Origin: JACTOJ01 sp032335695
GTDB taxonomy: Bacteria > Bacillota > Clostridia > Clostridiales > Clostridiaceae
Assembly (NCBI RefSeq): GCF_032335695.1
Contig: NZ_JACTOJ010000015.1
Span: forward strand, 1 to 64,000
Direction of reading: 5' to 3'
Length of the DNA stretch: 64,000 nt
Part shown: positions 1-8,883 of the stretch, one piece after another
Position numbering within the stretch: position 1 is the stretch's first letter
Layout: each line of letters begins with the position of its first letter
Notes under the pieces: model-generated
What the model was told of the DNA's origin: nothing
What the model saw: the letters and a program-made list of their open reading frames with translations, nothing else
The model's database searches: none
Made by a program: the position numbers and the translations under genes

Positions 1-577
<577 letters not shown>

Positions 578-587
578 TCCAAAAAAT

Positions 588-619
588 TAAAACCCTCTGC
601 AATAATACAGAGGGTTTTT
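588..619 (+). terminator. Rho-independent terminator of collagen-like gene
   Basis: Nine-base stem AACCCTCTG/CAGAGGGTT (591-599 with 608-616), 8-base loop, followed by a short T run. It sits directly after the stop codon at 577. Confidence 0.85.
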
Positions 620-930
620 AAAATAGGCTATTATGAAAACCTAAAAAATCAATAACCAATAAAGCTATACGTTATTAGTTTTTTTAAACAGATGATGTAT
701 TAATTATTCATGTATTTAAAAGCCTTTAGAACGGTAACCAACATTCTAAGGCTAATTGTACAGAATTATAAATTTAAAGTACTATAACCTTAATTATTGA
801 CACGATTTTAGGTTTTCATTAATATTTATGATACCTTGTATCATGCAAAGCTATGTTCTAAAAGGATATTGATGCAGCTTTACGATTGTTAAAGCAAATC
901 TTTAAAATAAAATGATATGGAGGATTAAAT
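620..930. other. Intergenic gap with no gene seen
   Basis: About 310 AT-rich bases with no credible reading frame. At 850-877 there is a single-arm copy of the dispersed GCTATGTT(T/C)TAA motif described under the repeat entries. The gap must hold the promoter of the glycosyltransferase at 931, but I cannot assign a clear -35/-10 pair. Confidence 0.5.
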
Positions 931-2007
931 ATGTTCACCTTAAGTCTGTGCATGATTGTAAGAAATGAGGAAGATGTAATAGAAAGATGCTTAGATTCCG
1001 TAAAGGAACTTGCTGATGAGATAATAATTGTAGATACAGGCTCTAAAGATAATACTCTTGAATTACTAAAAGCCTATGACTGTGAGATTTATCACTTTAA
1101 ATGGATTTATGATTTCTCAGCTGCTAGAAACTACTCTTTTTCAAAAGCCACAAAAGATTATATAATGTGGCTGGATGCTGATGATATTATAGAACCTGCG
1201 GATAAAATCAAACTTCTAGACTTAAAAGCCTCTTTAGATTCTGCTCCAGATATCATGATGCTAAAATATAATGTGGGGTTTGACGAAAATGGAAATGTTA
1301 ATTTTTCCTACTTTAGAGAGAGAATAATAAAACGTACCAGCAATCTTAAATGGATAGATCGTGTACATGAATATATATCCCCTACCGGACAGATAATGAA
1401 TGTAGATATAGCTGTAACTCACAAAAAAGTCCATCCTTCTGAAGCAGGAAGAAACCTTAAAATATATGAAAAGATGCTTTCAGACGGTGTAACTTTCAGT
1501 GCTAGAAATTTGTATTATTATGCTAGAGAATTATACTATTCTAAGGAATATGAAAAAGCATCAGATAAGTTCCAGCAATTTTTAGAGTTAAAAGAAGGAT
1601 GGGTAGAAGATAAAATAGGTGCCTGTTTCAATTTATCTAACTGTTATAAGGAATTAAAAGAACTTGAAAAATCCAAGAATACTTTGATTAAAAGCTTTCA
1701 ATTTGATACTCCAAGAGCAGAAATTTGCTGCGAACTCGGTTTATACTATCTGAACAAAGGGGATTACGATCGTGCAATAGACTGGTATACAATTGCTACC
1801 ACCTTAAAACCTCCTGAAAACAGCTGGGGTTTTATTCTTTACGACTATTGGAACTTCATCCCTTGGATACAGCTTTGTGTATGCTATTATAAAAAAGGTA
1901 ATATAGAAGAATCTATTCGCTGTAATAAAAAAGCTTCTGTTTTTAAGCCTAATGACCCTTCCATAATATACAACAATGCCTTTTTTGATTCTCTAAAATC
2001 ACACTAA
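931..2007 (+). CDS. GT2 glycosyltransferase with C-terminal TPR repeats
   Basis: Predicted cytosolic sugar transferase. Residues 1-110 show the GT-A fold signature of family 2: an N-terminal LSLCMIVRNEE strand, VDTGSKDNT for nucleotide-sugar binding, and LDADD as the metal-binding DXD motif. From about residue 190 to the end, TPR-like helices follow, for example an LYYYARELYYSKEYEKASDKF repeat. This architecture is frequent in glycosyltransferases that modify proteins in Firmicutes. The start is supported by GGAGG at 919-923. A paralogue lies at 20972. The acceptor is unknown; the flanking collagen-like proteins are plausible acceptors by proximity only. Confidence 0.85.
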   Translation: MFTLSLCMIVRNEEDVIERCLDSVKELADEIIIVDTGSKDNTLELLKAYDCEIYHFKWIYDFSAARNYSFSKATKDYIMWLDADDIIEPADKIKLLDLKASLDSAPDIMMLKYNVGFDENGNVNFSYFRERIIKRTSNLKWIDRVHEYISPTGQIMNVDIAVTHKKVHPSEAGRNLKIYEKMLSDGVTFSARNLYYYARELYYSKEYEKASDKFQQFLELKEGWVEDKIGACFNLSNCYKELKELEKSKNTLIKSFQFDTPRAEICCELGLYYLNKGDYDRAIDWYTIATTLKPPENSWGFILYDYWNFIPWIQLCVCYYKKGNIEESIRCNKKASVFKPNDPSIIYNNAFFDSLKSH

Positions 2008-2009
2008 AA

Positions 2010-2055
2010 ATAGGGTGTCCCAATTTTATGCTTGGGAACACCCTATCTTTATTTT
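2010..2055 (+). terminator. Rho-independent terminator
   Basis: Long stem ATAGGGTGTCCCAA (2010-2023) with TTGGGAACACCCTAT (2032-2046), then CTTTATTTT. It begins three bases after the stop of the GT2-TPR gene. Confidence 0.85.
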
Positions 2056-2099
2056 CTAAATTATTTATAAAAACTCTTCGATGCTTACTTCCGTATTTT

Positions 2100-2933
2100 T
2101 TAGTCTGTATCTTCATCACAGTCGCTTAAATGTTTGAATTCATCTTCTCTGCAAAAATCCTCCTTTTGTGGTGGATCAAAAATATTAAATGGAAAATCAA
2201 GGTTATTAAAATATTCACATGGATTAGTAGAAACATTAATGCAGGATTTTGGCTTACAGAATCCAGTAGATAATACGGATAGATTAACAAGTCTGAACAA
2301 TTTAATAATTGTAAATAAGCCTATAGTTACATTAACTACTCTTCCACTAATTCCTGTGTCAATAGTTTCTGCTAATGGTATAGCTTTAGCTTCAACTAAT
2401 ACATAAGGCAAATTTGGTAATGTACTTGTATTTTGTGCAAATAAATTAGAAGATATTACAACACTATCTGTACATGAACCAAATAAAGTAACTTTTTTGG
2501 TATATCTGCTTACTGCAAGAAGATGATCACTGGTAGTTCCATCTGAAAAATATACTGTTACTGGTGTAGTGCTACCTGCAAAGAATTGAATTCCATAGTT
2601 AAACACAAATTCTATTGTAACGTCATAGTAGCCATCTTTAGTGAATCTTTTAGGTTCTACACTAATAATATTTATCGCTTGTATGGTTATATTATCTCCT
2701 AATACTCGGATGTTAGTTATATCTGCTGGAACTGTAATTATATCATTAGGTGCAATAGGCGTTCCCGCAGGACTTCCAATACTAGCATTAACTGAAGCTG
2801 CTGAACGGGATGGGCCAAGTATGCTTGGAGTTAAGCAATCCTGTTGCCTGCATTGGTCGTAAACTTTTAGAGCAATAAGACATTCATCTTTGATTTTGTT
2901 ATGTCCTTGAAATGCACTGTCGAAATTTTCCAT
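2100..2933 (-). CDS. Putative clostridial spore coat/exosporium protein
   Basis: 277 residues beginning MENFDSAFQGHNKIKDEC. The start was chosen because AAAGGAGGG lies 2935-2947, just upstream on this strand; a longer in-frame ATG at 2987 lacks a site. The N-terminus carries clustered cysteines (CRQQDCL), the middle is beta-rich (a run of Val/Thr/Ile strands around residues 75-215), and the tail is acidic and Cys-rich. There is no signal peptide or membrane segment. I do not recognise a characterised domain. The cysteine-rich ends, lack of an export signal and location between collagen-like and glycosylation genes suggest a mother-cell-made spore surface layer protein; this is inference. Confidence 0.55.
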   Translation of the reverse strand: MENFDSAFQGHNKIKDECLIALKVYDQCRQQDCLTPSILGPSRSAASVNASIGSPAGTPIAPNDIITVPADITNIRVLGDNITIQAINIISVEPKRFTKDGYYDVTIEFVFNYGIQFFAGSTTPVTVYFSDGTTSDHLLAVSRYTKKVTLFGSCTDSVVISSNLFAQNTSTLPNLPYVLVEAKAIPLAETIDTGISGRVVNVTIGLFTIIKLFRLVNLSVLSTGFCKPKSCINVSTNPCEYFNNLDFPFNIFDPPQKEDFCREDEFKHLSDCDEDTD

Positions 2934-3214
2934 TCCATACCCTCCTTTAATGATGCAAGGATTAATTTCTAATTTTAGGAGGAACATAATTAAATTTTCT
3001 TAGATTTAAATCTAATCATGTACTTCCTTCTAAAGAAACATGCACTATATGCATGAGTTGTTTTCATTAATATTGTATGTAACTAACAATATATGTGTGA
3101 TTAATGTCAGAAATTTTTGGAATATCTTTTAATAGTTGATTTTTCTGGGATTTAGTATTATATGCTAGGTTTTATGCATACCTTTATATAAAAGAATTTT
3201 TTTTAGGTGAGTCT

Positions 3215-4735
3215 ATGGAGTTTATTGATAAAAATTATTATATAATAAAGGACAAAAACAATTGTTTATGGAGATTCATGTTTGACGAAAAATCCAGAAT
3301 TCTATATCAAATATGGGATAATGACAGATGGTCAGAAAAAAAGTCTGTGTGCAGCTCCTGCAAGAGAGCTTTTTATCCCTGCATATCGAAGGATGAGCAG
3401 CTGCAGGTATTTTATGTGGATAATAATAATTCAATAGTCTTAAGCATATATACTGAAGGAAAATGGAACGAAAAGGTTATTTTATCAGGCAACTCTAATG
3501 ACACAAATTTAAACATATTGTTTTTTAAGGTTATATTTCAAGAACAGGATATTCATATATTTTATATACTGGAAAATAGCACTTCTAAAGAAACAGTACT
3601 AGTTCATCAAAGCAGCATCGGAAGTGTATACTGGAATTCACCCAAAATTTTAGATATAGTAACTTCCCTTAAAGCTTATCCCTTTCATGTATGTAAGGAC
3701 AGCAAAGATAATATTTTAATTTTCTATCAAAATTATAAAGCTCAAAATTATTTAGGGTATAGAAGATTTTTTAAAAGCAGTAATATGTGGAGCGAATTCT
3801 ATGTGATAGATAAATCCCCATCAGCCTTCCTAGACTTTTCAATAATAACCAAAGATAATTTTATCTACGCAGCCTACATAGAGGATCAAAAGCATTATTG
3901 CTGCTTAAAGCTCAGATGTAGGGAAAACTCCTGGAATCCTGCCATTACCTTAACTGAAAAAACTAAAATAGAATCCTGCCTTATATCTATCATAGATAAT
4001 AAACTTTGGATATACTGGGTATTAGATAATAAATTATTTAATATATTTACGGATGACAATGGTAAAAATTTCAGCAGCATTTCTTCAAAGGATTATAATG
4101 AAAAAGCAGAAATCCTAAAGGCTTCTTATGAATGCAGTAATACTGTAGCAGATAAGAGTTCACAAGTTTTTTCTGAGTATGTATATGTGAATATGCTAGA
4201 GGATTCCGATTTGTTTACCTTAGAGGAGTTTTCTCCAGATATCACCAAAGATATGATATTACAGCCTAACACTAATGAGGCTGAAGAGTACTCTCCTAAT
4301 GTGGATTTAGATGATATAAAAAAACAAATTGATGATGTTTATAAAAAGATATATTTTTGCAAAAAACAGCTCAGCGAAAAGGATTATCAGATTTCTCAGC
4401 TTAGTTTTGCTTTAGATCAAAAGAATAGAGAAGCTTCCAGACTAGAATACGAGCTTCAAAAAAGCATAGAAGAAAAAAACACTTATGCCAAAGAAATAAA
4501 AATTATAAAAAATAAGAATACAGCTCTAGAGGAAAAGTTAAAATCGAAAGACATGGAAATAAGCTCTTTAAGGAATAAAACAAAAATTAGCGAAGATGAT
4601 AAAAATAAGCTTGAATTCAAAATTTCAAATTTAAATCAACAGCTGCTACAGTTAAAAAATTCCTTTGATAATATGGAGAATATGAAAAAAAACAAGAAGT
4701 CCTTTTTAAGCAGACTTCTTGGTAATGATGAATAA
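3215..4735 (+). CDS. Predicted beta-propeller protein with C-terminal coiled coil
   Basis: 506 residues, start supported by AGGTGA four bases upstream of the ATG. Residues 1-300 contain repeated W-rich strands separated by about 45-50 residues (NNCLWRF, DNDRWSEK, EGKWNEKV, VYWNSPK, NMWSEFY, NSWNPAI, KLWIYWV), the pattern of a sialidase/BNR-like beta-propeller without obvious catalytic residues. Residues 365-490 are a Lys/Glu/Leu heptad-rich coiled coil, and the protein ends in a basic KKNKKSFLSRLLGNDE tail. There is no signal peptide. It stands alone between opposing genes. The function is unknown; a structural or scaffolding protein of the spore coat is one guess. Confidence 0.55.
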   Translation: MEFIDKNYYIIKDKNNCLWRFMFDEKSRILYQIWDNDRWSEKKSVCSSCKRAFYPCISKDEQLQVFYVDNNNSIVLSIYTEGKWNEKVILSGNSNDTNLNILFFKVIFQEQDIHIFYILENSTSKETVLVHQSSIGSVYWNSPKILDIVTSLKAYPFHVCKDSKDNILIFYQNYKAQNYLGYRRFFKSSNMWSEFYVIDKSPSAFLDFSIITKDNFIYAAYIEDQKHYCCLKLRCRENSWNPAITLTEKTKIESCLISIIDNKLWIYWVLDNKLFNIFTDDNGKNFSSISSKDYNEKAEILKASYECSNTVADKSSQVFSEYVYVNMLEDSDLFTLEEFSPDITKDMILQPNTNEAEEYSPNVDLDDIKKQIDDVYKKIYFCKKQLSEKDYQISQLSFALDQKNREASRLEYELQKSIEEKNTYAKEIKIIKNKNTALEEKLKSKDMEISSLRNKTKISEDDKNKLEFKISNLNQQLLQLKNSFDNMENMKKNKKSFLSRLLGNDE

Positions 4736-4773
4736 ACATGTTATCCTATTTAAAACATTCCTTTAGTACGTAC

Positions 4774-4854
4774 GTCTATGTTTTAAAATGTTGATATTAT
4801 CTTTGGAGTCCATGCTATGGCATGCCTTTATCAACCTTCTCTTAAAACATAGAC
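4774..4854. repeat. Dispersed palindromic element, two-armed copy
   Basis: Perfect 13-bp inverted arms GTCTATGTTTTAA (4774-4786) and TTAAAACATAGAC (4842-4854) enclose 55 bases holding a second small dyad around CATGCTATGGCATG (4811-4824). An AAAACATTCCTTTAGT stretch at 4752-4767 recurs beside the copy at 28925. Confidence 0.75.
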
Positions 4855-4860
4855 TATTAT

Positions 4861-5580
4861 TTAAATAATGCTTCCATCAGTACTAATGGTTACTTCCCTA
4901 TAAGGAACGATTATCTGTGCCTGCAGCATAGCTGTTTTCACAGCATTTACTATACCTCCGCAGCAAGGCACCTCCATCCTTACCACTGTTATACTTTTTA
5001 AATTGCTATTTGCTATTATATCTGTAAGTTTTTCTTTATAATATCCCACATCATCAAGTTTTGGACATCCAATCACTGTTATATGATCTCTTATAAAATC
5101 CTCATGAAAATTTGCATAAGCGTATGCAGTACAATCCGCTGCTACCAGCAGATTGGCTCCCTGCAAATATGGTGCTCTTGAATTTATAAGATTGAGTTGT
5201 ACAGGCCACTGCCTTAATTCTGACATTCTTTCTGCAGGCTCTTGACCTTCTTTTTTCAAAGAAAAATTCACTTTTTTTCTTTCTATGGTCTTAGCCGCAG
5301 AACCAGGACATCCGCATGCCATTGTGATAGGCTCGTTTGTGTTTTCTTTTTTGAGCTCTTCCACTGCCTCTTCATCAAAATCTACAGCTTCTCTTTCTAT
5401 TATGCTTATAGCTCCCGTTGGGCATTCTGGAAGGCAGTTTCCAAGTCCATCACAGTATTCATCACTTATGAGTTTAGCTTTTCCATCTATTATTTTTATA
5501 GCTCCCTCTAGACAAGCTTTAGCGCAAAGACCGCAGCCGTTGCATTTTTCTTCTTTTATCTCAACAATTTTTCTAATCAT
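4861..5580 (-). CDS. Ferredoxin-type 4Fe-4S protein
   Basis: 239-residue soluble iron-sulfur protein. The first cluster motif is CNGCGLCAKAC at residues 13-23. A second, variant motif CDGLGNCLPECP follows near residue 43. Further conserved cysteines occur as ACGCPG (about 88) and in CPK and PCCGG segments in the C-terminal half, suggesting extra metal or redox sites. The N-terminal third is a bacterial two-cluster ferredoxin fold; the rest matches a conserved clostridial family of unknown partner. Start ATG follows AGGAGTGAT. It is monocistronic, and the electron donor and acceptor cannot be told from context. Confidence 0.75.
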   Translation of the reverse strand: MIRKIVEIKEEKCNGCGLCAKACLEGAIKIIDGKAKLISDEYCDGLGNCLPECPTGAISIIEREAVDFDEEAVEELKKENTNEPITMACGCPGSAAKTIERKKVNFSLKKEGQEPAERMSELRQWPVQLNLINSRAPYLQGANLLVAADCTAYAYANFHEDFIRDHITVIGCPKLDDVGYYKEKLTDIIANSNLKSITVVRMEVPCCGGIVNAVKTAMLQAQIIVPYREVTISTDGSII

Positions 5581-5769
5581 ACTTTAATCACTCCTGTACC
5601 CACATTATTTATGTTTGGCTATGTTTCTATTATATTGGTTTTTATTATAAAGTTCAGTAACCTATGTTACCATATTTATAATGAAATCTAAAGAAAATGG
5701 ACTTAAAATAAAGTCTTACAGCAAAAAGACATAATTATTTCGTAAATTGCATAATATAATTATTGCTAC

Positions 5770-5789
5770 GCTGTGTTTTGAAACATAGA
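5770..5789. repeat. Short palindromic copy of the dispersed element
   Basis: CTGTGTTTtgAAACATAG forms a compact dyad in the 279-base gap between the ferredoxin-like gene and the CBS-domain gene. It is a reduced relative of the GGCTATGTTTTAA family. Confidence 0.45.
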
Positions 5790-5859
5790 CAATTTGAAAC
5801 ATTTTGCAATTTATGATATTATAAACTTATTAATTTTTTATATTTGAGGTGGTATTTTA

Positions 5860-7197
5860 ATGGATTCTGGACCTGATAGTAGTATTTTACTCATTATTTT
5901 TCTTTTAGCTATCAACGCTTTCTTTGCTGCAGCAGAAATGGCTATAGTTTCAATCAACAAAAACAAGATTGGACTCATGGCTGAAGATGGCAATAAAAAA
6001 GCCAAACTATTAAAGAAACTCACAGAAGAACCTAGCAAGTTTTTAGCTACTATACAAGTTGGTATAACTTTAGCTGGTTTCTTTTCAAGTGCATCTGCTA
6101 CAACAGGAATATCTAATAAACTGGCCGATTTTTTTAAAAAATCTGGTGTTCCCTATGGGGAAGGCTTATCTGTTGTAATAGTAACTATCGTTCTTTCTTT
6201 CTTCACACTTGTGCTTGGTGAACTTTTACCAAAGAGAATAGCTCTGCAACATTCAGAACGAATAGCAATGTTTACGGTAAAACCTATTGTTTTCACGGGT
6301 AAAATACTTTCTCCTTTCATAAAGTTATTGTCTGGCTGTACCAATGTTTTAATCAAACTTACGGGAATAAATGTGGAAAACCTGGAAGAGAAATTTTCAA
6401 AAGAGGAAATTAAATCTCTTATTGAAGTTGGACAAGAACGCGGTGTAATAAATGAAACAGAAAAAGATATGATCAATGGTATTTTTGAATTTGATGACAA
6501 ACTGGCTAAGGAAGTAATGACTCCTAGAACAGATGCCTTTATGATAGATATAGATGATCCTATTGATGAAATAAAAAAAGATATTCTCGCTGAAAACTTT
6601 TCTAGAATACCTGTTTACGAAGAAGATTCTGATAATATAATAGGAATTCTGTTCATAAAAGACTTTTATATGGAAGCTTTAAATAACGGAATTGAAAATA
6701 TAAATTTAAGGAAAATGCTTAGAGAGCCTTATTTTGTTCCTGAAACCAAGAACATAGACAGTCTATTTAAGGAGCTTCAAGACACAAAGAACCATATGGC
6801 TATACTTATTGACGAGTACGGTGGTTTTTCAGGAATAGTTACCATAGAAGACTTAATAGAGGAAGTTATGGGAAATATCTTTGACGAATATGATGAAATT
6901 GAACCTGATATCAGGAAAATAGATAGTAACAGCTACATTATAAATGGTATCCTTCCTATCGATGAACTCAATGAAGCTCTTAATCTTGAGCTGAAGTCAG
7001 ACTATGCTGATACCGTAGGAGGTTTCGTGCTGGAGCTTTTAGGTTCTATTCCTCAGGATAATGAAAATACTACTGTTAAATACGAAAATCTGATATTTAA
7101 TATTGAGCGTGTCAGCGAAAAGAGAATAGAAAAGCTTAAGCTAGTTGTAGGTGAGCAGGATTCAAGAACCGAAGCAAGCGCAGCCTATGATTCATAA
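5860..7197 (+). CDS. CorC/HlyC-family CNNM transporter-like protein with CBS domains
   Basis: 445 residues. Residues 1-190 hold a DUF21/CNNM membrane domain with about four hydrophobic segments and the family GELLPKRIAL motif. Residues about 205-330 are a paired CBS domain (KEVMTPRTD, RIPVYEED, DEYGGFSGIVTIEDLIEEVMGNI). The remainder is a CorC_HlyC C-terminal domain (NSYIINGILPIDELNE, DTVGGFVLELLG). Members are linked to Mg2+/Co2+ or Na+ efflux; the older name hemolysin C is misleading. GAGGTGG at 5846-5852 sets the start. It is monocistronic with its own terminator. Confidence 0.9.
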   Translation: MDSGPDSSILLIIFLLAINAFFAAAEMAIVSINKNKIGLMAEDGNKKAKLLKKLTEEPSKFLATIQVGITLAGFFSSASATTGISNKLADFFKKSGVPYGEGLSVVIVTIVLSFFTLVLGELLPKRIALQHSERIAMFTVKPIVFTGKILSPFIKLLSGCTNVLIKLTGINVENLEEKFSKEEIKSLIEVGQERGVINETEKDMINGIFEFDDKLAKEVMTPRTDAFMIDIDDPIDEIKKDILAENFSRIPVYEEDSDNIIGILFIKDFYMEALNNGIENINLRKMLREPYFVPETKNIDSLFKELQDTKNHMAILIDEYGGFSGIVTIEDLIEEVMGNIFDEYDEIEPDIRKIDSNSYIINGILPIDELNEALNLELKSDYADTVGGFVLELLGSIPQDNENTTVKYENLIFNIERVSEKRIEKLKLVVGEQDSRTEASAAYDS

Positions 7198-7211
7198 AAT
7201 AGATTAATTTC

Positions 7212-7258
7212 AGGCTTAGGTAAGTGTTAATTTCTTCACTTATCTAAGCTTTTATTTT
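7212..7258 (+). terminator. Terminator after the CBS-domain gene
   Basis: Stem GCTTAGGTAAGTG (7214-7226) pairs with CACTTATCTAAGC (7237-7249), followed by TTTTATTTT. Confidence 0.8.
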
Positions 7259-7266
7259 GCTTAATT

Positions 7267-7317
7267 GGCTATGTTTTAAAGTAGCATTAAAAAGCAACTC
7301 TGCTTTAAAACAAAGCC
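7267..7317. repeat. Dispersed palindromic element, full copy
   Basis: Arms GGCTATGTTTTAAAGTAG (7267-7284) and CTGCTTTAAAACAAAGCC (7300-7317) match at 16 of 18 positions when folded. It lies between the upstream terminator and the hydE promoter, so it is not part of either gene. Confidence 0.75.
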
Positions 7318-7328
7318 TGACAAATCAT

Positions 7329-7358
7329 TTGACATAATCCCTTATGTATTGATAATAT
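7329..7358 (+). promoter_or_regulatory. Predicted sigma-A promoter of hydE leader
   Basis: TTGACA (7329-7334), 18-base spacer, TAATAT (7353-7358). The predicted start near 7365 would give a leader of about 240 bases before the hydE ATG. Confidence 0.55.
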
Positions 7359-7512
7359 ATAATTGCTAAATATAGAGTTAATATATGTGATTTAGCTATT
7401 ATCAAAATTTATTTAATCTGCCTAACAGAAAAGAAACCTCTGATCTGAAAGGAAGTTTATCAATACTTGTCTGTAATATCCTTTATATTAAGATATTATA
7501 TTCTATTGTAAG

Positions 7513-7535
7513 CTTTCCTTTGGGAAAGTTTTTTT
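7513..7535 (+). terminator. hydE: Attenuator-like hairpin in hydE leader
   Basis: CTTTCC (7513-7518) pairs with GGAAAG (7523-7528) and is followed directly by seven T residues, 74 bases before hydE. The upstream segment GAAAGGAAGTTT (7448-7459) is complementary to most of the 5' arm region AAGCTTTCCTTT, so an antiterminator pairing is possible. This suggests conditional readthrough; no known riboswitch class was recognised. Confidence 0.45.
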
Positions 7536-7608
7536 ATTCATTGGTATGATTCTAACAGGATATGTTTTAAGAGAATATTGATAAAATAATTTGATTGGAA
7601 GTGATTTA

Positions 7609-8667
7609 ATGCCTAATGCCAAAATCATAAATATAATAGATAAACTATATAATGAAAGCAATGCTACCGATGAAGAGTTATTGGAATTGATCAATGATAT
7701 AGATGCGGAAAGCAAAGAATATCTTATGGCTAAAGCTCATGAAGTAAGGATGAAGCACTACGGAAATAAGGTATTCATGCGAGGGCTCCTAGAATTCACT
7801 AATTATTGCAGCAGAACCTGCGAATATTGCGGTATAAGAGCTGCCAATAATAATGCTGATAGATACAGGCTTTCAAAAGACCAAATTATGCAGTGCTGCA
7901 AAATAGGTTACAATTTGGGTTATAGAACCTTTGTACTTCAAGGCGGTGAAGATGCCTTTTTTACAGATGACATTATCTGCCACATTGTTTCTTCTATAAA
8001 AACCGAATTTGCTGATGCAGCTATAACGTTGTCTATAGGTGAAAAATCTTTTGACTCCTATAAAAAATATTATGATGCAGGCGCTGATAGATACCTTTTG
8101 AGACATGAAACTGCTAATAAAGAACTATATGAAAAACTACACCCTGGAATGAGCTTTGAAAACAGAAGAAGATGTTTATATGATTTAAAAAAGATAGGCT
8201 ATCAAGTTGGAGCCGGCTTCATGGTGGGCCTTCCTTATCAAACAAATGAGATATATGTGGAGGACTTAAGATTTTTAAAAGAGCTTCAGCCTCATATGGT
8301 AGGCATAGGTCCTTTTATTCCTCATAAGGATACTCCTCTTAGAGAGTTTAAAGGCGGCACTGTGGAAGCTACTGTATTCCTGCTGTCAATCATTCGTTTG
8401 CTTCTCCCTGAGGTATTGCTTCCTGCTACCACAGCACTAGGCAGTATTGATCCTCTTGGAAGAGAAAAAGGAATAAAAGCTGGGGCAAATGTTGTTATGC
8501 CAAATGTATCTCCTACAAATGTGAGAGCTAAATATTCACTTTATGATGGAAAAATATGTACTGGAGATGAAGCAGCAGAATGCAGACGCTGCATAGAAGG
8601 AAGAATAAATAGAGCAGGCTTTGCTGTAGATATGTGTCGAGGAGATCACATAACTAGAGCCTTATAA
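7609..8667 (+). CDS. hydE: [FeFe]-hydrogenase H-cluster radical SAM maturase HydE
   Basis: 352 residues, the usual HydE length. The radical SAM signature is CSRTCEYC (C-x3-C-x2-C) after the RGLLEFTNYC segment. Other HydE hallmarks are RYRLS, VLQGGED, RHETA, MVGLP(Y)QT, GPFIPH and the AL(G)SIDPLGREKG(I) stretch, plus a C-terminal CRRCIEG pair. With HydF and HydG it builds the diiron subcluster of [FeFe]-hydrogenase, consistent with a fermentative anaerobe. An in-frame TTG at 7591 exists, but GGAAGTGA at 7596-7603 fits the ATG at 7609. hydF, hydG and hydrogenase are not in the window. Confidence 0.92.
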   Translation: MPNAKIINIIDKLYNESNATDEELLELINDIDAESKEYLMAKAHEVRMKHYGNKVFMRGLLEFTNYCSRTCEYCGIRAANNNADRYRLSKDQIMQCCKIGYNLGYRTFVLQGGEDAFFTDDIICHIVSSIKTEFADAAITLSIGEKSFDSYKKYYDAGADRYLLRHETANKELYEKLHPGMSFENRRRCLYDLKKIGYQVGAGFMVGLPYQTNEIYVEDLRFLKELQPHMVGIGPFIPHKDTPLREFKGGTVEATVFLLSIIRLLLPEVLLPATTALGSIDPLGREKGIKAGANVVMPNVSPTNVRAKYSLYDGKICTGDEAAECRRCIEGRINRAGFAVDMCRGDHITRAL

Positions 8668-8680
8668 TATATTAAAAATA

Positions 8681-8712
8681 AGAGGTTATGCTTAAAACAT
8701 AGCCTCTTTTTA
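8681..8712 (+). terminator. hydE terminator, carrying the dispersed-repeat arm
   Basis: AGAGGTTATG (8681-8690) pairs with CATAGCCTCT (8698-8707), followed by TTTTATC. The loop and 3' arm contain TTAAAACATAGCC, the arm of the dispersed palindromic family, so the element here acts as the terminator. Confidence 0.8.
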
Positions 8713-8883
8713 TCATATTTTTTAATTTGCTGACATATTTAGTCTATTTCAATATATTTTTTATTATTAACATAAATATATTTGTCGATTCTCTTTTTTT
8801 ATTGTACAATGTTGTTATATTTTTCATTTACATTCCGAATTATGCAGGCTTATTGGACTTAATAATATTTGAAAGGTGATACT

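Noticed and set aside
2134..2862. Plus-strand frames opposite the coat-like protein gene
   Set aside because: Both are shadows of the minus-strand gene, which has a strong ribosome binding site and coherent composition.
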